Shown here piece after piece: positions 17,210 to 26,130 of a stretch of 64,000 bases of DNA. Both the position numbers and the translations under genes were made by a program. This DNA comes from Pleomorphomonas koreensis DSM 23070 (lineage in GTDB: Bacteria > Pseudomonadota > Alphaproteobacteria > Rhizobiales > Pleomorphomonadaceae). How positions within the stretch are numbered: position 1 is the first letter of the stretch; every line of letters begins with the position of its first letter. The notes under the pieces were generated by a model. It saw nothing but the letters and a program-made list of their open reading frames with translations. It made no database searches and was not told the origin of the DNA. Location of the stretch: contig NZ_AULH01000014.1 of NCBI RefSeq assembly GCF_000425185.1, positions 109,572 to 173,571 on the forward strand, written 5' to 3'.

Positions 17210-17740
17210 ATGACGGGCAGGACCATCGACGTGCTGTTTTCGGAGGAGACGATCGCCGCGCGCGTCGACGCCATGGCCAGGGAGATCGCCGCCGCCCGCC
17301 CCGACGACCTGATGGTGATCGCCATCCTGAAGGGCAGCTTCATGTTCGCCGCCGACCTGCTGCGCGCCCTGCACCGCGAGGGGCTGGCGCCGCAGGTCGA
17401 GTTCATGATGCTGTCGAGCTACGGCACCGGCACCACCTCGTCGGGTATCGTCAAGATCATCCGCGACATCGACACCGACGTCGCTGGCCGCTCCGTGTTG
17501 ATCATCGACGACATCCTGGAATCGGGCCGGACGCTGGCCTTCGCCAAGCGCCTCACCGAGGACCGGGGGGCGAAGGAGGTCAAGGTGGCGGTGCTGCTCG
17601 ACAAGCCGGGCAAGCGCAAGGCGCAGATCGACGCCGACATCGTCGGTTTCTCCTGCGCCGACGTGTTCGTGGTCGGCTACGGCATGGATGCCGCCCACGC
17701 CTACCGTCAGTTGCCCTTCGTCGGCGTGGTCACCGACTGA
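17210..17740 (+). CDS. hpt: Hypoxanthine phosphoribosyltransferase
   Basis: Purine salvage: joins hypoxanthine (or guanine) to PRPP to make IMP/GMP. A type I phosphoribosyltransferase of 176 aa with the PRPP-binding loop VLIIDDILESGRTL at residues 96-109 and the preceding ILKGSFMFAADL. The ATG at 17210 has AAGGAG upstream; a longer frame from 17114 is rejected because it adds 32 unrelated residues. It would complement the nucleoside catabolic cluster at 50-60 kb, which releases hypoxanthine. Confidence 0.92.
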   Translation: MTGRTIDVLFSEETIAARVDAMAREIAAARPDDLMVIAILKGSFMFAADLLRALHREGLAPQVEFMMLSSYGTGTTSSGIVKIIRDIDTDVAGRSVLIIDDILESGRTLAFAKRLTEDRGAKEVKVAVLLDKPGKRKAQIDADIVGFSCADVFVVGYGMDAAHAYRQLPFVGVVTD

Positions 17741-17915
17741 ACGAGCCTGCCGCAAAGCGTTTGCCCTTGTCGGAAAGGCGGATGGCCGGATGGCGCGGCC
17801 TCCGCGTCGATCGGCCGGTCCGCGCGTGAGTTGCGGTGTCTGGCACGCCGGCCCGGCTTATGCGACAATTGGGTGAAACACGTCCCGATTCCAAAGGGAT
17901 TGCCGGGGGGCGGCC

Positions 17916-18305
17916 ATGGCGCGCATTCTGCTGACCGAGGACGACGCATCGGTTCGGGCCTTCGTGAAGAGGGCGCTGGAACTCGACGGCCATGAGATCA
18001 CCGAGGCCGAGGACGGCGGCATCGCGCTGGAGATTCTCGGCGAGCGGCCCGAGGGCTTCGACCTGCTGCTGTCCGACATCATGATGCCGGTGATGGACGG
18101 CATCGCGCTGGCGCTCAGCGTCGCCCGCGATCATCCCGGCCTCGCCATTTTATTGATGACCGGCTTCGCCGACCAGCGCGAGCGCGCCTTCGGTCTCGAC
18201 AGCCTGGTCAGCGACGTCGTCTCCAAGCCGTTCACGCTGGCCGAGATCCGCGCCGCCGTCGGCCGGGCGCTCGACGGCCGCTCGCCGACGAGCCGGATCG
18301 CCTGA
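17916..18305 (+). CDS. cpdR: Single-domain response regulator, CpdR-like
   Basis: A 129-aa stand-alone receiver with no output domain. Acidic pocket D9/D10, phospho-acceptor Asp54 (LLSDIMMPVMDG), Thr82 and Lys104 are all present. The sequence best fits CpdR, which when unphosphorylated directs ClpXP to degrade CtrA and other cell-cycle proteins; the hpt neighbourhood agrees. Other CheY-like receivers cannot be excluded without alignment. GGGGGGCGG precedes the ATG. Its presence matters here because four CtrA-like sites occur in the window. Confidence 0.65.
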   Translation: MARILLTEDDASVRAFVKRALELDGHEITEAEDGGIALEILGERPEGFDLLLSDIMMPVMDGIALALSVARDHPGLAILLMTGFADQRERAFGLDSLVSDVVSKPFTLAEIRAAVGRALDGRSPTSRIA

Positions 18306-18322
18306 GAGCTGCCACGAAAGGT

Positions 18323-18925
18323 TCAGTCGCGATATTCCCGGTTCTGCCCGGGCACCCAGATCACATCGCGGCCGCCGAGGTCATTGGCCCAGCGGCTGGC
18401 CACGAACAGGAAATCCGACAGGCGGTTGAGATAGCGCACCGCGTCCGGGTTGACCTGCTCGCCGGTCGTGCGGGCCAGTCGCACCGCCGCCCGCTCGGCG
18501 CGGCGGCAGACGGCGCGCGCCACGTGCAGATGGGCGGCGGCCGAACTGCCGCCCGGCAGCACGAAGCTGGTCAGCGGCGCCAGGCCCCGGTTGAGATAGT
18601 CGATTTCCTTCTCCAGCCGTTCGACCTGCGTCGGCAGGATGCGCAGCGGCTCCGTCCCGGTCCCGGTTTCCGATGCCGCGCCGCGGGCCGGCGTGGCGAG
18701 GTCGGCGCCGAGGTCGAACAGGTCGTTCTGGATGGCGCCGAGCATCAGGTCGAGGTCGGGATAGTCGCCGATCGACAGGCGGGCGACGCCGATCGCCGCG
18801 TTGGTCTCGTCGACGCCGCCGATCGCCTCGAAGCGCAGATCGTCCTTGAAGCGGCGTTCGCCGGTGGCAAGACCGCTCGAACCGTCGTCGCCGGTGCGGG
18901 TGTAGATGCGATTGAGCCGAACCAT
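18323..18925 (-). CDS. pduO: ATP:cob(I)alamin adenosyltransferase, PduO type
   Basis: Attaches the 5'-deoxyadenosyl group of ATP to cob(I)alamin to form coenzyme B12. The 200-aa chain shows YTRTGDDGSSGLATGER at the N-terminus (ATP-binding segment), RAVCRRAER and YLNRLSDFLFVASRWAN, all PduO-type signatures. The gene is alone on its strand, convergent with the cpdR-like gene. No B12 biosynthesis genes or B12 riboswitch are seen next to it. Confidence 0.93.
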   Translation of the reverse strand: MVRLNRIYTRTGDDGSSGLATGERRFKDDLRFEAIGGVDETNAAIGVARLSIGDYPDLDLMLGAIQNDLFDLGADLATPARGAASETGTGTEPLRILPTQVERLEKEIDYLNRGLAPLTSFVLPGGSSAAAHLHVARAVCRRAERAAVRLARTTGEQVNPDAVRYLNRLSDFLFVASRWANDLGGRDVIWVPGQNREYRD

Positions 18926-19004
18926 GCTGCCTCCGGGCGTCCTGCTGGCCGGCCATACTCGCGTGGATGCGGCGGCGGCTCAATCCGTCATTCGGCTTTC
19001 GCCG

Positions 19005-19670
19005 TCATTGCCCGCCGGGCAGATCGATGCCAAGCGCCTCGGCGATGGCCCTGAGGCCAAGCACCAGCCCCATGCGGTCGATGCCGTGGCCGAGGCCCGG
19101 CGTGAGATGCAGCGCCACCGGCAGGCCGGCGGCGGTGAGCGCGGCGGCAGCGAGGCGGCTGCTCTCGACCGGCAGCACCTGGTCGGCGGTGCCGTGGACG
19201 AGCAGCACCCTCGGCCTGGCCGAGATCTCGCCGAGATGCTCGGGACCGGCCAGATAGCCCGAGTAGCCGACGATCAGCGCCGGCGCCACCTCTCGCCGCA
19301 GGCCGACGTGCAGGGCCATCATGGTGCCCTGGCTGAAGCCGACCAGCACCAGCCGGTCGGCCGGCACGTCCCAGCGCTCCAGTTCGGCATCGAGGAAGCG
19401 GTCGAGCCCGGCGCTGGCGGCGGTGACGCCGGTCCAGCGCTCGGCCTCGCCCTGCATGGTCAGCGGGAACCACTGGCGGCCGCCCGGCGCCATGGGACAG
19501 GCATCCGGGGCGTGCGGCGAGGCAAAGGCGACCGACGGCAGGAAGGGCGCCCAGCTCTCGGCGATGTCGTAGAGGTCCTCGCCGTTGGCGCCATAGCCGT
19601 GCAGCAGCACGACGAGGGCATCGGCCTTGCCGGCCGTGGGTTCGAGGCGCGGTCCGTCGATAGCGGCCAT
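19005..19670 (-). CDS. Phospholipase/carboxylesterase family hydrolase
   Basis: Alpha/beta hydrolase of 221 aa. The oxyanion-side motif VVLLHGYGANGEDL is at about residues 20-33, the nucleophile Ser113 lies in GFSQGTM, the acid in HGTADQVLP and the histidine in GLGHGID, giving a full Ser-Asp-His triad. Relatives hydrolyse short-chain esters or lysophospholipids. The ATG at 19670 gives the family N-terminus. It is 25 bases downstream of the glycosylase gene on the same strand, probably one transcript. Confidence 0.9.
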   Translation of the reverse strand: MAAIDGPRLEPTAGKADALVVLLHGYGANGEDLYDIAESWAPFLPSVAFASPHAPDACPMAPGGRQWFPLTMQGEAERWTGVTAASAGLDRFLDAELERWDVPADRLVLVGFSQGTMMALHVGLRREVAPALIVGYSGYLAGPEHLGEISARPRVLLVHGTADQVLPVESSRLAAAALTAAGLPVALHLTPGLGHGIDRMGLVLGLRAIAEALGIDLPGGQ

Positions 19671-19695
19671 GGGCAGGCTCCTTCCGGGATGGGGG

Positions 19696-20337
19696 TCAGA
19701 CCGGGAGGACGTTCCTGCCCTGTCGCATCGCCTTGTAATAGGCCCAAAGCAGCTTTGCCGCAACGCCGCGCCAGGGCGACCAAAGCTCTGAAATCGCCCG
19801 CAGTTCCTTCTCGCTGGGCCGGCCTTCGAGCGCCAGCGCCTCGGCGGCGGCCACCTGGAGGGCAAGGTCGCCGGCCGGCAGCACGTCGGCGTTGCGGGCG
19901 CAGAACAGCAGGAAAATCTCCGCCGTCCAGCGGCCGATGCCGGGGATGGCGATGAGCCGTTCGGTCGCCGTTTCCGGCGATTCGGCGGCGAGGCCCTCGA
20001 GGTCGAGGCCGGCGACGGCCGCCTCGGCCAGCGCGGTGAGCGTCCGGACCTTGCCGCGCGACAGGCCGGCGGCGCGTAAGGAATCCTCGCCGTGACGGAG
20101 GTAGTTGTCGGCCGTCGCGACGCCGAGCAGCGTCTCGAAGCGGCCCCAGATGGCGTCGGCGCTGGCCACCGAGAGCTGCTGGGCGACGACGATGCGGGCG
20201 ATCCCCTCGAAGCCGGGCGGCCGGTAGCGGATGTCGACCGGTCCGGCGGCGGCGCGCACCGGGCCGAGGCGCGGGTCGACGCTTTCGAGATAGTCGAGGC
20301 CCTCGGCCATGTCGGCATCGGTGAGGATGAGGCGCAT
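19696..20337 (-). CDS. DNA-3-methyladenine glycosylase II (AlkA-like)
   Basis: Base-excision repair enzyme of 213 aa that removes alkylated bases. The helix-hairpin-helix of the HhH-GPD fold (IPGIGRWTAE, about 131-140) and the catalytic aspartate (PAGDLALQ, Asp157) are present. It is shorter than E. coli AlkA, lacking the N-terminal domain, as in many bacterial members. The ATG at 20337 with AAGGAG upstream is preferred over the one five codons earlier. It precedes the esterase gene on the same strand. Confidence 0.9.
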   Translation of the reverse strand: MRLILTDADMAEGLDYLESVDPRLGPVRAAAGPVDIRYRPPGFEGIARIVVAQQLSVASADAIWGRFETLLGVATADNYLRHGEDSLRAAGLSRGKVRTLTALAEAAVAGLDLEGLAAESPETATERLIAIPGIGRWTAEIFLLFCARNADVLPAGDLALQVAAAEALALEGRPSEKELRAISELWSPWRGVAAKLLWAYYKAMRQGRNVLPV

Positions 20338-20432
20338 CGGGGTCTCCTTCAACGAGACTTCAGCATTGGAAAGCTATACTGTCCAGCCCGCCAGAAGCCG
20401 GCAGCAGCGCTGGCTTGTTCCCGCCGAGACCG

Positions 20433-21350
20433 ATGACCGTTCCCGTCTTCCGCTTCGCGCCGTCGCCCAACGGGCCGCTGCACCTCGGCCACGCGCTGTC
20501 GGCCCTCCTCAACGCCGACATGGCCAGGCGGACCGGCGGCCGGATGTTCCTCCGCATCGAGGACGTCGACGGCACGCGCGCCCGGCCCGAATATGAACGG
20601 GCCATCCTCGACGACCTCGACTGGCTGGGCATCGCTTACGAGACGCCGGTGCGGCGGCAGTCGGAACACGCCGACGACTATGCCGCCGCTCTCGATCGGC
20701 TCGCCGCCCTCGGGCTGGTCTACCGCTCCTTTCTGAGCCGCACGGAGATCGCCGCGGCGATTCGCCTCGAAGAGGCGCGAAGCGGCCGGCCGTGGCCGCG
20801 CGACCCGGACGGCGCGCCGCTCTATCCGGATATCGACCGCGTCCGCCCGCCGGCCGAGGCCGAGGCGCTGGCCGCCGCCGGCCGGCCGCATGCGCTGCGA
20901 CTCGACATGGCGAAGGCGGTCCGCCTCGCCGGGCCTCTCGCCTGGGAGGAATTGGGCGACGGCCTCGACGGGCCGGGCGAGACAATTGAAGCCGATCCCG
21001 CCGCCTGGGGCGACGTGGTGCTGGCCGGAAAATTCATGCCGGCCGCCTATCACCTCGCCGTCGTGGTCGATGACGCCTTGCAGGGCGCGACGGACGTGGT
21101 GCGCGGCCGCGACCTTTATTTCGCCACCGCCGTCCATCGTCTCCTTCAGACGCTGCTCGGGCTGCCGGCGCCGCGCTATCACCATCACCGGCTGATCGTC
21201 GGCCCCGATGGCCGCAAGCTCTCCAAATCGAAGGGCGCTGCCGGCCTTTCGGCACTGCGGGAAGCGGGGGCGACGCCCGCCGACGTCAGGCGGATGGTCG
21301 GGCTTGCGGAACCGGTCGCCGCCGGCCAATACTCGCCCGGCCCGCCCTGA
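20433..21350 (+). CDS. gluQ: Glutamyl-Q tRNA(Asp) synthetase
   Basis: A truncated glutamyl-tRNA synthetase paralogue that puts glutamate on queuosine-34 of tRNA(Asp). At 305 aa it lacks the anticodon-binding half of GltX. The HIGH-like motif (PLHLGH, residues 15-20) and the KMSKS-like KLSKS (262-266) are intact. Oddly there is no cysteine in the whole chain, so the four-Cys zinc site of the E. coli protein is missing. The ATG at 20433 is chosen over an upstream TTG. Confidence 0.9.
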   Translation: MTVPVFRFAPSPNGPLHLGHALSALLNADMARRTGGRMFLRIEDVDGTRARPEYERAILDDLDWLGIAYETPVRRQSEHADDYAAALDRLAALGLVYRSFLSRTEIAAAIRLEEARSGRPWPRDPDGAPLYPDIDRVRPPAEAEALAAAGRPHALRLDMAKAVRLAGPLAWEELGDGLDGPGETIEADPAAWGDVVLAGKFMPAAYHLAVVVDDALQGATDVVRGRDLYFATAVHRLLQTLLGLPAPRYHHHRLIVGPDGRKLSKSKGAAGLSALREAGATPADVRRMVGLAEPVAAGQYSPGPP

Positions 21351-21373
21351 AGACGGGCCTCCGGGAGCGTTCC

Positions 21374-21793
21374 ATGCGCGCGCTGCTTCTTGCCTTCCTC
21401 CTCGTCGTCTCGGGCCTGCCGACCTTGGCCGCCGACGGCGTGCCCGTTTATGCCGATCTTCTCGCCGACTGCGCCAAGTCGCCCGATCCGGCCTGCGCCG
21501 GCCAGCAGGCGGCGCTGGCGCCGCAATGGCCGAAGGCGCTCAGCGGCAGCCCGCTGGCGCTTCGCAACTTCGCCTTCTGCCTGGCCGATGGCTGCTACGG
21601 CGCCCTGAAGGTCGATCCGGTGAAGGCCTGCGCGCTGCGCATCGTCGTCGCGGTGGCCATGGGCGGCGACATCGGCGCCGAGGACCGCGACAATTTCGAT
21701 CAGGCCTGCGGTCCGCTCGGGCCGGAAGACCAGGATTCAGCCAAGATCCTGGCGCGCGAGGTGGTGCGCGCCATCCGCCGGGGCGGCTCCTGA
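21374..21793 (+). CDS. Secreted Cys-rich hypothetical protein
   Basis: A 139-aa protein with a clear Sec signal peptide (residues 1-19, ending LAA) and six cysteines in the mature part, in [25 protein letters not shown] and QACGPL. An even number suggests three disulfides in the periplasm. No known domain is recognised. It starts 23 bases after gluQ, with GGGAG before its ATG, and ends before the metX promoter, so it may share the gluQ transcript. Confidence 0.7.
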   Translation: MRALLLAFLLVVSGLPTLAADGVPVYADLLADCAKSPDPACAGQQAALAPQWPKALSGSPLALRNFAFCLADGCYGALKVDPVKACALRIVVAVAMGGDIGAEDRDNFDQACGPLGPEDQDSAKILAREVVRAIRRGGS

Positions 21794-21827
21794 ACGATCT
21801 TCTCCGGCAGCCGGTCCGGCGATTTCC

Positions 21828-21856
21828 TTGACATTTGCCGTCCCCCTTCCGATAGC
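21828..21856 (+). promoter_or_regulatory. Predicted sigma-70 promoter of metX
   Basis: A perfect -35 TTGACA (21828-21833) is followed after 17 bases by GATAGC (21851-21856). Transcription would begin about 21863, leaving a 40-base leader with a GC-rich hairpin before metX. I do not recognise a SAM riboswitch in the leader. Confidence 0.5.
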
Positions 21857-21902
21857 TAACCACCTTCGGGCGGCGGGCAGGACGCGCCGCCGCCGCTGCC
21901 GG

Positions 21903-23129
21903 ATGCCGAAACAGACGATGCTGGACGCCCCCCTTACCGAGACCGACGCGCAGGAAGCCCTGCGCCGCAGCGAGGCCGACAACCCGTCCAGCCTCGTCAT
22001 GCGCTTCGGCACGGACGCGCCGCTCACCCTCGACGCCGGCCCGGCCATCGCCCCCTGGCAGATCGCCTACCAGACCTATGGCGAACTCAATGCCGACCGC
22101 TCCAACGCCATCCTGATCTGCCACGCGCTGACCGGCGACCAGCATGTCGCCAGCACCAATCCGGTGACCGGCAAGCCGGGCTGGTGGACGCTGATGGTCG
22201 GCCCCGGCCGGCCGATCGACACCGACCGCTTCTTCGTGATCTGCTCCAACGTGCTCGGCGGCTGCCTCGGCACCACCGGGCCGGCCAGCACCAACCCGGA
22301 GACCGGCCGCCCCTACGGGCTCGACTTGCCGGTGGTGACCATCGCCGACATGGTCAGGGCGCAGGCCATGCTGGTGACGGCGCTCGGCATCGATCAGCTG
22401 TTCGCGGTGGTCGGCGGCTCGATGGGCGGCATGCAGGCGCTGCAATGGGCGGCGAGCTATCCGACCCGCGTCTTCTCGACGGTGGCGATCGCCACCAGCT
22501 ATCGCCATTCCTCGCAGAACATCGCCTTCCACGAGGTGGGCCGGCAGGCGGTGATGGCCGATCCCGACTGGTGCGGCGGCCGCTATCTCGAAGCCGGCCG
22601 CAACCCCAAGAAGGGCCTCGCGGTGGCGCGCATGGCCGCCCACATCACCTACATGTCCGATCGCTCGCTGCACCAGAAGTTCGGCCGCAATCTTCAGGAT
22701 CGCGAAGCGGTGGCCTTCGGCTTCGACGCGGATTTTCAGATCGAAAGCTACCTTCGCCATCAGGGCATGAGCTTCGTCGACCGCTTCGACGCCAATTCCT
22801 ATCTCTACGTCACCCGCGCCACCGACTATTTCGACCTCGCCGCCGACCATGGCGGCGTGCTCGCCAACGTCTTCAAGGGCGCGACGACGCGCTTCTGCGT
22901 GCTGTCGTTCACCTCCGACTGGCTCTATCCGACCTCGGAAAGCCGGGCGGTGGTGCATGCTCTCAACGCCGCCGGCGCGCCGGTCAGCTTCGTGGAGATC
23001 GACAGCGATCGCGGCCACGACAGCTTCCTTCTCGACATTCCCGAGCAGTTCCGCATCGTGCGCGGCTTCCTGACCGGCGCGGCGCGGGCGCGCGGCATCG
23101 CCGGCCCGGCGGCGGAGGTGAGGCCATGA
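21903..23129 (+). CDS. metX: Homoserine O-acetyltransferase
   Basis: Activates homoserine with acetyl-CoA (or succinyl-CoA) for methionine synthesis. Alpha/beta hydrolase fold of 408 aa with nucleophile Ser173 in [13 protein letters not shown], the family motif [13 protein letters not shown], and the C-terminal Asp/His in [10 protein letters not shown] and RGHDSF. The ATG at 21903 lies about 40 bases after the predicted transcription start; ATG 21918 is an alternative. It overlaps metW by four bases. Acetyl versus succinyl specificity cannot be read reliably here. Confidence 0.93.
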   Translation: MPKQTMLDAPLTETDAQEALRRSEADNPSSLVMRFGTDAPLTLDAGPAIAPWQIAYQTYGELNADRSNAILICHALTGDQHVASTNPVTGKPGWWTLMVGPGRPIDTDRFFVICSNVLGGCLGTTGPASTNPETGRPYGLDLPVVTIADMVRAQAMLVTALGIDQLFAVVGGSMGGMQALQWAASYPTRVFSTVAIATSYRHSSQNIAFHEVGRQAVMADPDWCGGRYLEAGRNPKKGLAVARMAAHITYMSDRSLHQKFGRNLQDREAVAFGFDADFQIESYLRHQGMSFVDRFDANSYLYVTRATDYFDLAADHGGVLANVFKGATTRFCVLSFTSDWLYPTSESRAVVHALNAAGAPVSFVEIDSDRGHDSFLLDIPEQFRIVRGFLTGAARARGIAGPAAEVRP

Positions 23130-23773
23130 CCGATCTCGCCGACCTCGCCTCCGACGTGCGCGTCGACCTCAGGCTGATCGCCGGGCTGATCGCGCCGGGG
23201 TCGCGCGTGCTCGACGTCGGCTGCGGCGACGGGGCGCTGCTCGAACTGCTGGAGCGGACGCGCGGCGTCGACGCCCGCGGCATCGAGATCAGCCAGGAGG
23301 GCGTCAACGCCGCCGTGTCGCGCGGCCTGTCGGTGATCCAGGGCGACGCCGACAGCGATCTCAAGCAGTATCCCGACCAGTCCTTCGATTACGTGGTGCT
23401 GAGCCACACCATCCAGGCGACGCGCAATGCCCGCCACGTGCTCGACGAGATGCTGCGCATCGGCCGCCGCGTCGTGGTGTCGCTGCCGAACTTCGGCCAT
23501 CTCGACGTGCGCTTCCGCCTGATGTTCCTCGGGCGGATGCCGGTGTCGAAGCGCCTGCCGTATTCCTGGTACGACACGCCCAACATCCACTTCTGCACCA
23601 TCCGCGACTTCGTGGAGCTGGCCGGTGACGTCGGCGCCCGCGTCGAGCAGGCGATCGTTCTCGACGGCGCCGGCAAGCGGCTGCCGTTCAGCCTGCCGTG
23701 GATCGTCTGGAACCTCCTCGGCGCGCAGGCGGTGTTCCTGCTGTCGCGCGACGGCGCCGCCCGCCGCAGATAG
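23126..23773 (+). CDS. metW: Methionine biosynthesis protein MetW
   Basis: A SAM-methyltransferase-like protein of 215 aa with motif [13 protein letters not shown] (near residue 29) and the MetW features [11 protein letters not shown] and [18 protein letters not shown]. MetW is required with MetX for homoserine acylation in several bacteria. The ATG overlaps the metX stop (ATGA), a typical metX-metW pair. Confidence 0.93.
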   Translation: MTDLADLASDVRVDLRLIAGLIAPGSRVLDVGCGDGALLELLERTRGVDARGIEISQEGVNAAVSRGLSVIQGDADSDLKQYPDQSFDYVVLSHTIQATRNARHVLDEMLRIGRRVVVSLPNFGHLDVRFRLMFLGRMPVSKRLPYSWYDTPNIHFCTIRDFVELAGDVGARVEQAIVLDGAGKRLPFSLPWIVWNLLGAQAVFLLSRDGAARRR

Positions 23774-23855
23774 TGCTAGCTATTGTTAATATTCCTGACC
23801 TAACCTCATTCCGGAACCGCCAGCGGATGGCGGCGGAGGTTGGTCGAGCGGTAAA

Positions 23856-25253
23856 ATGACACTGTTTTTCTGGCACTCGAGTTTTGAGACGGGCAATGCC
23901 CGGATCGACGAGCAGCACCGCCGTCTGTTCGCGCTGACCAACGAGCTTGCCGGAGCCATCTGCGACGTCGGCTCGTCGCTGGATGTCGACCGGCTGGTCG
24001 CCGAACTCCGCGATTACGCGGCGACCCATTTCTGCGACGAGGAGAAGCTGATGAGCTGCTCCTCGCTGCCGGCCGTCGAGCAGAAGCGACACGCCTGCGT
24101 GCATCGGCAGTTTCTGGACCGGGTGGAAGCCTTCGTCGCCCGGCACGCCGCCGGTGATCCCGACGCGCTGGCCGGTTGCCTCGATTTCCTGGTCGACTGG
24201 CTGGTGCTGCATATCCTGAAGATGGACCAGCGTATCGTCCGTGCGCTGCCGGACGCGCCGGTGAGCGGCCCGCCGCCGGCCGTGGCGCGCGTGCTGATCG
24301 GCGCGCTGGTCGAGACCGAGCGCCGCTTCCGGCTGCTGTCCGACGAGGCGCCGACCATGATCTGGGTGTGCGGCCAGACCGGCGTCGTCGATTTCGTCAA
24401 CAAGGCCTGGCAGACCTGCCTCGGCCTTGACGCCGCCGCCATCGCCGCCGCCTGGCCCGATCTCGTCCATCCCGACGACCGGGCGCGCTATGGGCAACGC
24501 ATCGCCGAACTGCTCGCCGCGCCGGCGACGGCCGAGATCGAATACCGGGTTTGCAAGGCCGATGGCGACTGGATCTGGGTGCTGGAGCGGCTGTCGCCCC
24601 GCTACAAGCATGGCACGTTCATCGGTCTGGTGGCCGCCGCCTCGGATATCACGCCGATCAAGCAGTCCGAACTGATGCTGACCGAGACCAACCGGCGGCT
24701 TGAACACGAAGTGGAGCTGAGGACGGCGCAGTTGCGCGAGATGGCCGACACCGACGCGCTGACCGGCGTCGCCAACCGGCGGCGCGTCCTGCATCAGCTT
24801 GCCAGGGCCATGGCGCGGGCCGATGCCGACGGCAGCGAGCTGACGCTGCTCTATCTCGACATCGACCATTTCAAGAAGATCAACGACGGCTACGGCCACG
24901 CCGCCGGCGACGAGGTGCTGGTCGCCTTCGTCAAGACGCTGCGGGCCTGGCTGAGGCCGGCCGACGCGATCGGCCGGGTCGGCGGCGAGGAGTTCCTGGT
25001 GATCCTGCGGTCGACCGGCCTCGACGAAGGCACGCTGATGGCGGAGCGGCTGCGGCAGGCGGTCGAGCGGCTCACCGTCGCCGGTCTCGGCGGCCGGGTG
25101 ACGGTGTCGATCGGCGTCGCCGGCCGTATTCCCGGCGAGGGCCGGGACGCGCTGGTCGCCCGCGCCGACCATGCCCTCCTCGCCGCCAAGCGCGGCGGCC
25201 GCAACCGCCTGCGCGTGGCGCTGGCGCCGGCATCGGTCGCGGCGACGGGCTGA
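23856..25253 (+). CDS. Hemerythrin-PAS-GGDEF diguanylate cyclase
   Basis: A soluble 465-aa protein predicted to make c-di-GMP in response to oxygen or redox state. The N-terminal hemerythrin domain (1-130) has likely di-iron ligands H21, H58, E62, H79/H83, H119 and D124. A PAS/PAC segment follows (about 150-275), then a short coiled coil and a GGDEF domain with intact active site GGEEF (376-380). The product-inhibition I-site RPAD (367-370) is exactly five residues before it. No membrane segment is seen. It has its own AT-rich upstream gap. Oxygen sensing follows from the family; it could also sense iron or NO. Confidence 0.9.
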   Translation: MTLFFWHSSFETGNARIDEQHRRLFALTNELAGAICDVGSSLDVDRLVAELRDYAATHFCDEEKLMSCSSLPAVEQKRHACVHRQFLDRVEAFVARHAAGDPDALAGCLDFLVDWLVLHILKMDQRIVRALPDAPVSGPPPAVARVLIGALVETERRFRLLSDEAPTMIWVCGQTGVVDFVNKAWQTCLGLDAAAIAAAWPDLVHPDDRARYGQRIAELLAAPATAEIEYRVCKADGDWIWVLERLSPRYKHGTFIGLVAAASDITPIKQSELMLTETNRRLEHEVELRTAQLREMADTDALTGVANRRRVLHQLARAMARADADGSELTLLYLDIDHFKKINDGYGHAAGDEVLVAFVKTLRAWLRPADAIGRVGGEEFLVILRSTGLDEGTLMAERLRQAVERLTVAGLGGRVTVSIGVAGRIPGEGRDALVARADHALLAAKRGGRNRLRVALAPASVAATG

Positions 25254-25263
25254 GGTTCGGCCG

Positions 25264-26022
25264 TCAGCCGCCGGATCGGCCGTGATGCGGGCTGGGCAGG
25301 CCGGCCGGCGCCGGCAGCAGCACCGGCCGGATGGCCGGCGAGCGGACGCGGCGCACCACCGGCACGCCGTGATAGAGATGCTTGGTCGCCTCGACCAGGA
25401 TGACGCCGGCAAAGGCCGGCCACAGCCGGGCGCCGATCGCCTCCCAGCGGGCGCTGGCATGCAGGAAGCGGCGGCGCGGCACCGGCATGACGTAGAGCGC
25501 CTCGTCCCAGGCGGTGGGCGAGAAGGAGGTCTCGCGCAGCAGCTTGGTGATCTGGCCGCGCGAGAACGGCCGGCCGTAGCCGAAGGGCGAGGTGTCGACG
25601 CGCGCCCAGAGGCCGCGCCGGTTGGGCACCACGGCCAGCACCCGGCCGCCCGGCGACAGCACGCGCCAGGCTTCCTTCAGAAGCTCGGCCGGGTCGTTGG
25701 CCATTTCGAGGGCATGGACGATCAGCATGCGGTCGATCGAGGCGTCGGGCAGCGGCAGCATGTCGTCGCAGACCAGCGCCGACGCCGACGGACCGCCGGC
25801 CGGCCAGTTGACCGCCCCCTGGGCGGCCGGCATCAAGGCCAGCGTGCGGTCGGCCTCGCCGATGAACGGGCCGAGGTAGGGCGTCGGAAAGCCGAGGCCG
25901 GCTAGCCGGTCGCCGGAGACGTTCGGCCACAGCTTGCGAAGATGGCCGGCGAGGATGGGCCGGATGACGTGGCCGAGGTCGCTCGAATAGAAGTCCCTGA
26001 GATCGACGACGTCGAGAAACAT
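25264..26022 (-). CDS. SAM-dependent methyltransferase
   Basis: Class I methyltransferase of 252 aa, with DRTLALMPAAQG (cofactor region), LVCDDMLPLPDASIDRMLIVH and VLSPGGRVLAVVPNRRGLW as the usual post-I and motif III strands. The start at 26022 (MFLDVVDLRDFY) has GGAG seven bases upstream and matches the family; an ATG at 26058 is possible. It is divergent from gloB with about 108 bases between, a pairing conserved in Rhizobiales. The substrate is unknown. Confidence 0.82.
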   Translation of the reverse strand: MFLDVVDLRDFYSSDLGHVIRPILAGHLRKLWPNVSGDRLAGLGFPTPYLGPFIGEADRTLALMPAAQGAVNWPAGGPSASALVCDDMLPLPDASIDRMLIVHALEMANDPAELLKEAWRVLSPGGRVLAVVPNRRGLWARVDTSPFGYGRPFSRGQITKLLRETSFSPTAWDEALYVMPVPRRRFLHASARWEAIGARLWPAFAGVILVEATKHLYHGVPVVRRVRSPAIRPVLLPAPAGLPSPHHGRSGG

Positions 26023-26130
26023 GCTCAGCTCCGGCGGCACCCTTGCCCTTTCCGCCATATTGATCGACTGTCGGGTTGTCGCAATGGGTGCCGCCGGTTT
26101 TTTCGGGCCGGCGACGAAGGGAGCCTGCCG

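Noticed and set aside
21794..21902. SAM riboswitch in the metX leader
   Set aside because: metX leaders in alphaproteobacteria often carry SAM-II, but the conserved SAM-II core sequence is not seen here and the predicted leader is only about 40 bases.
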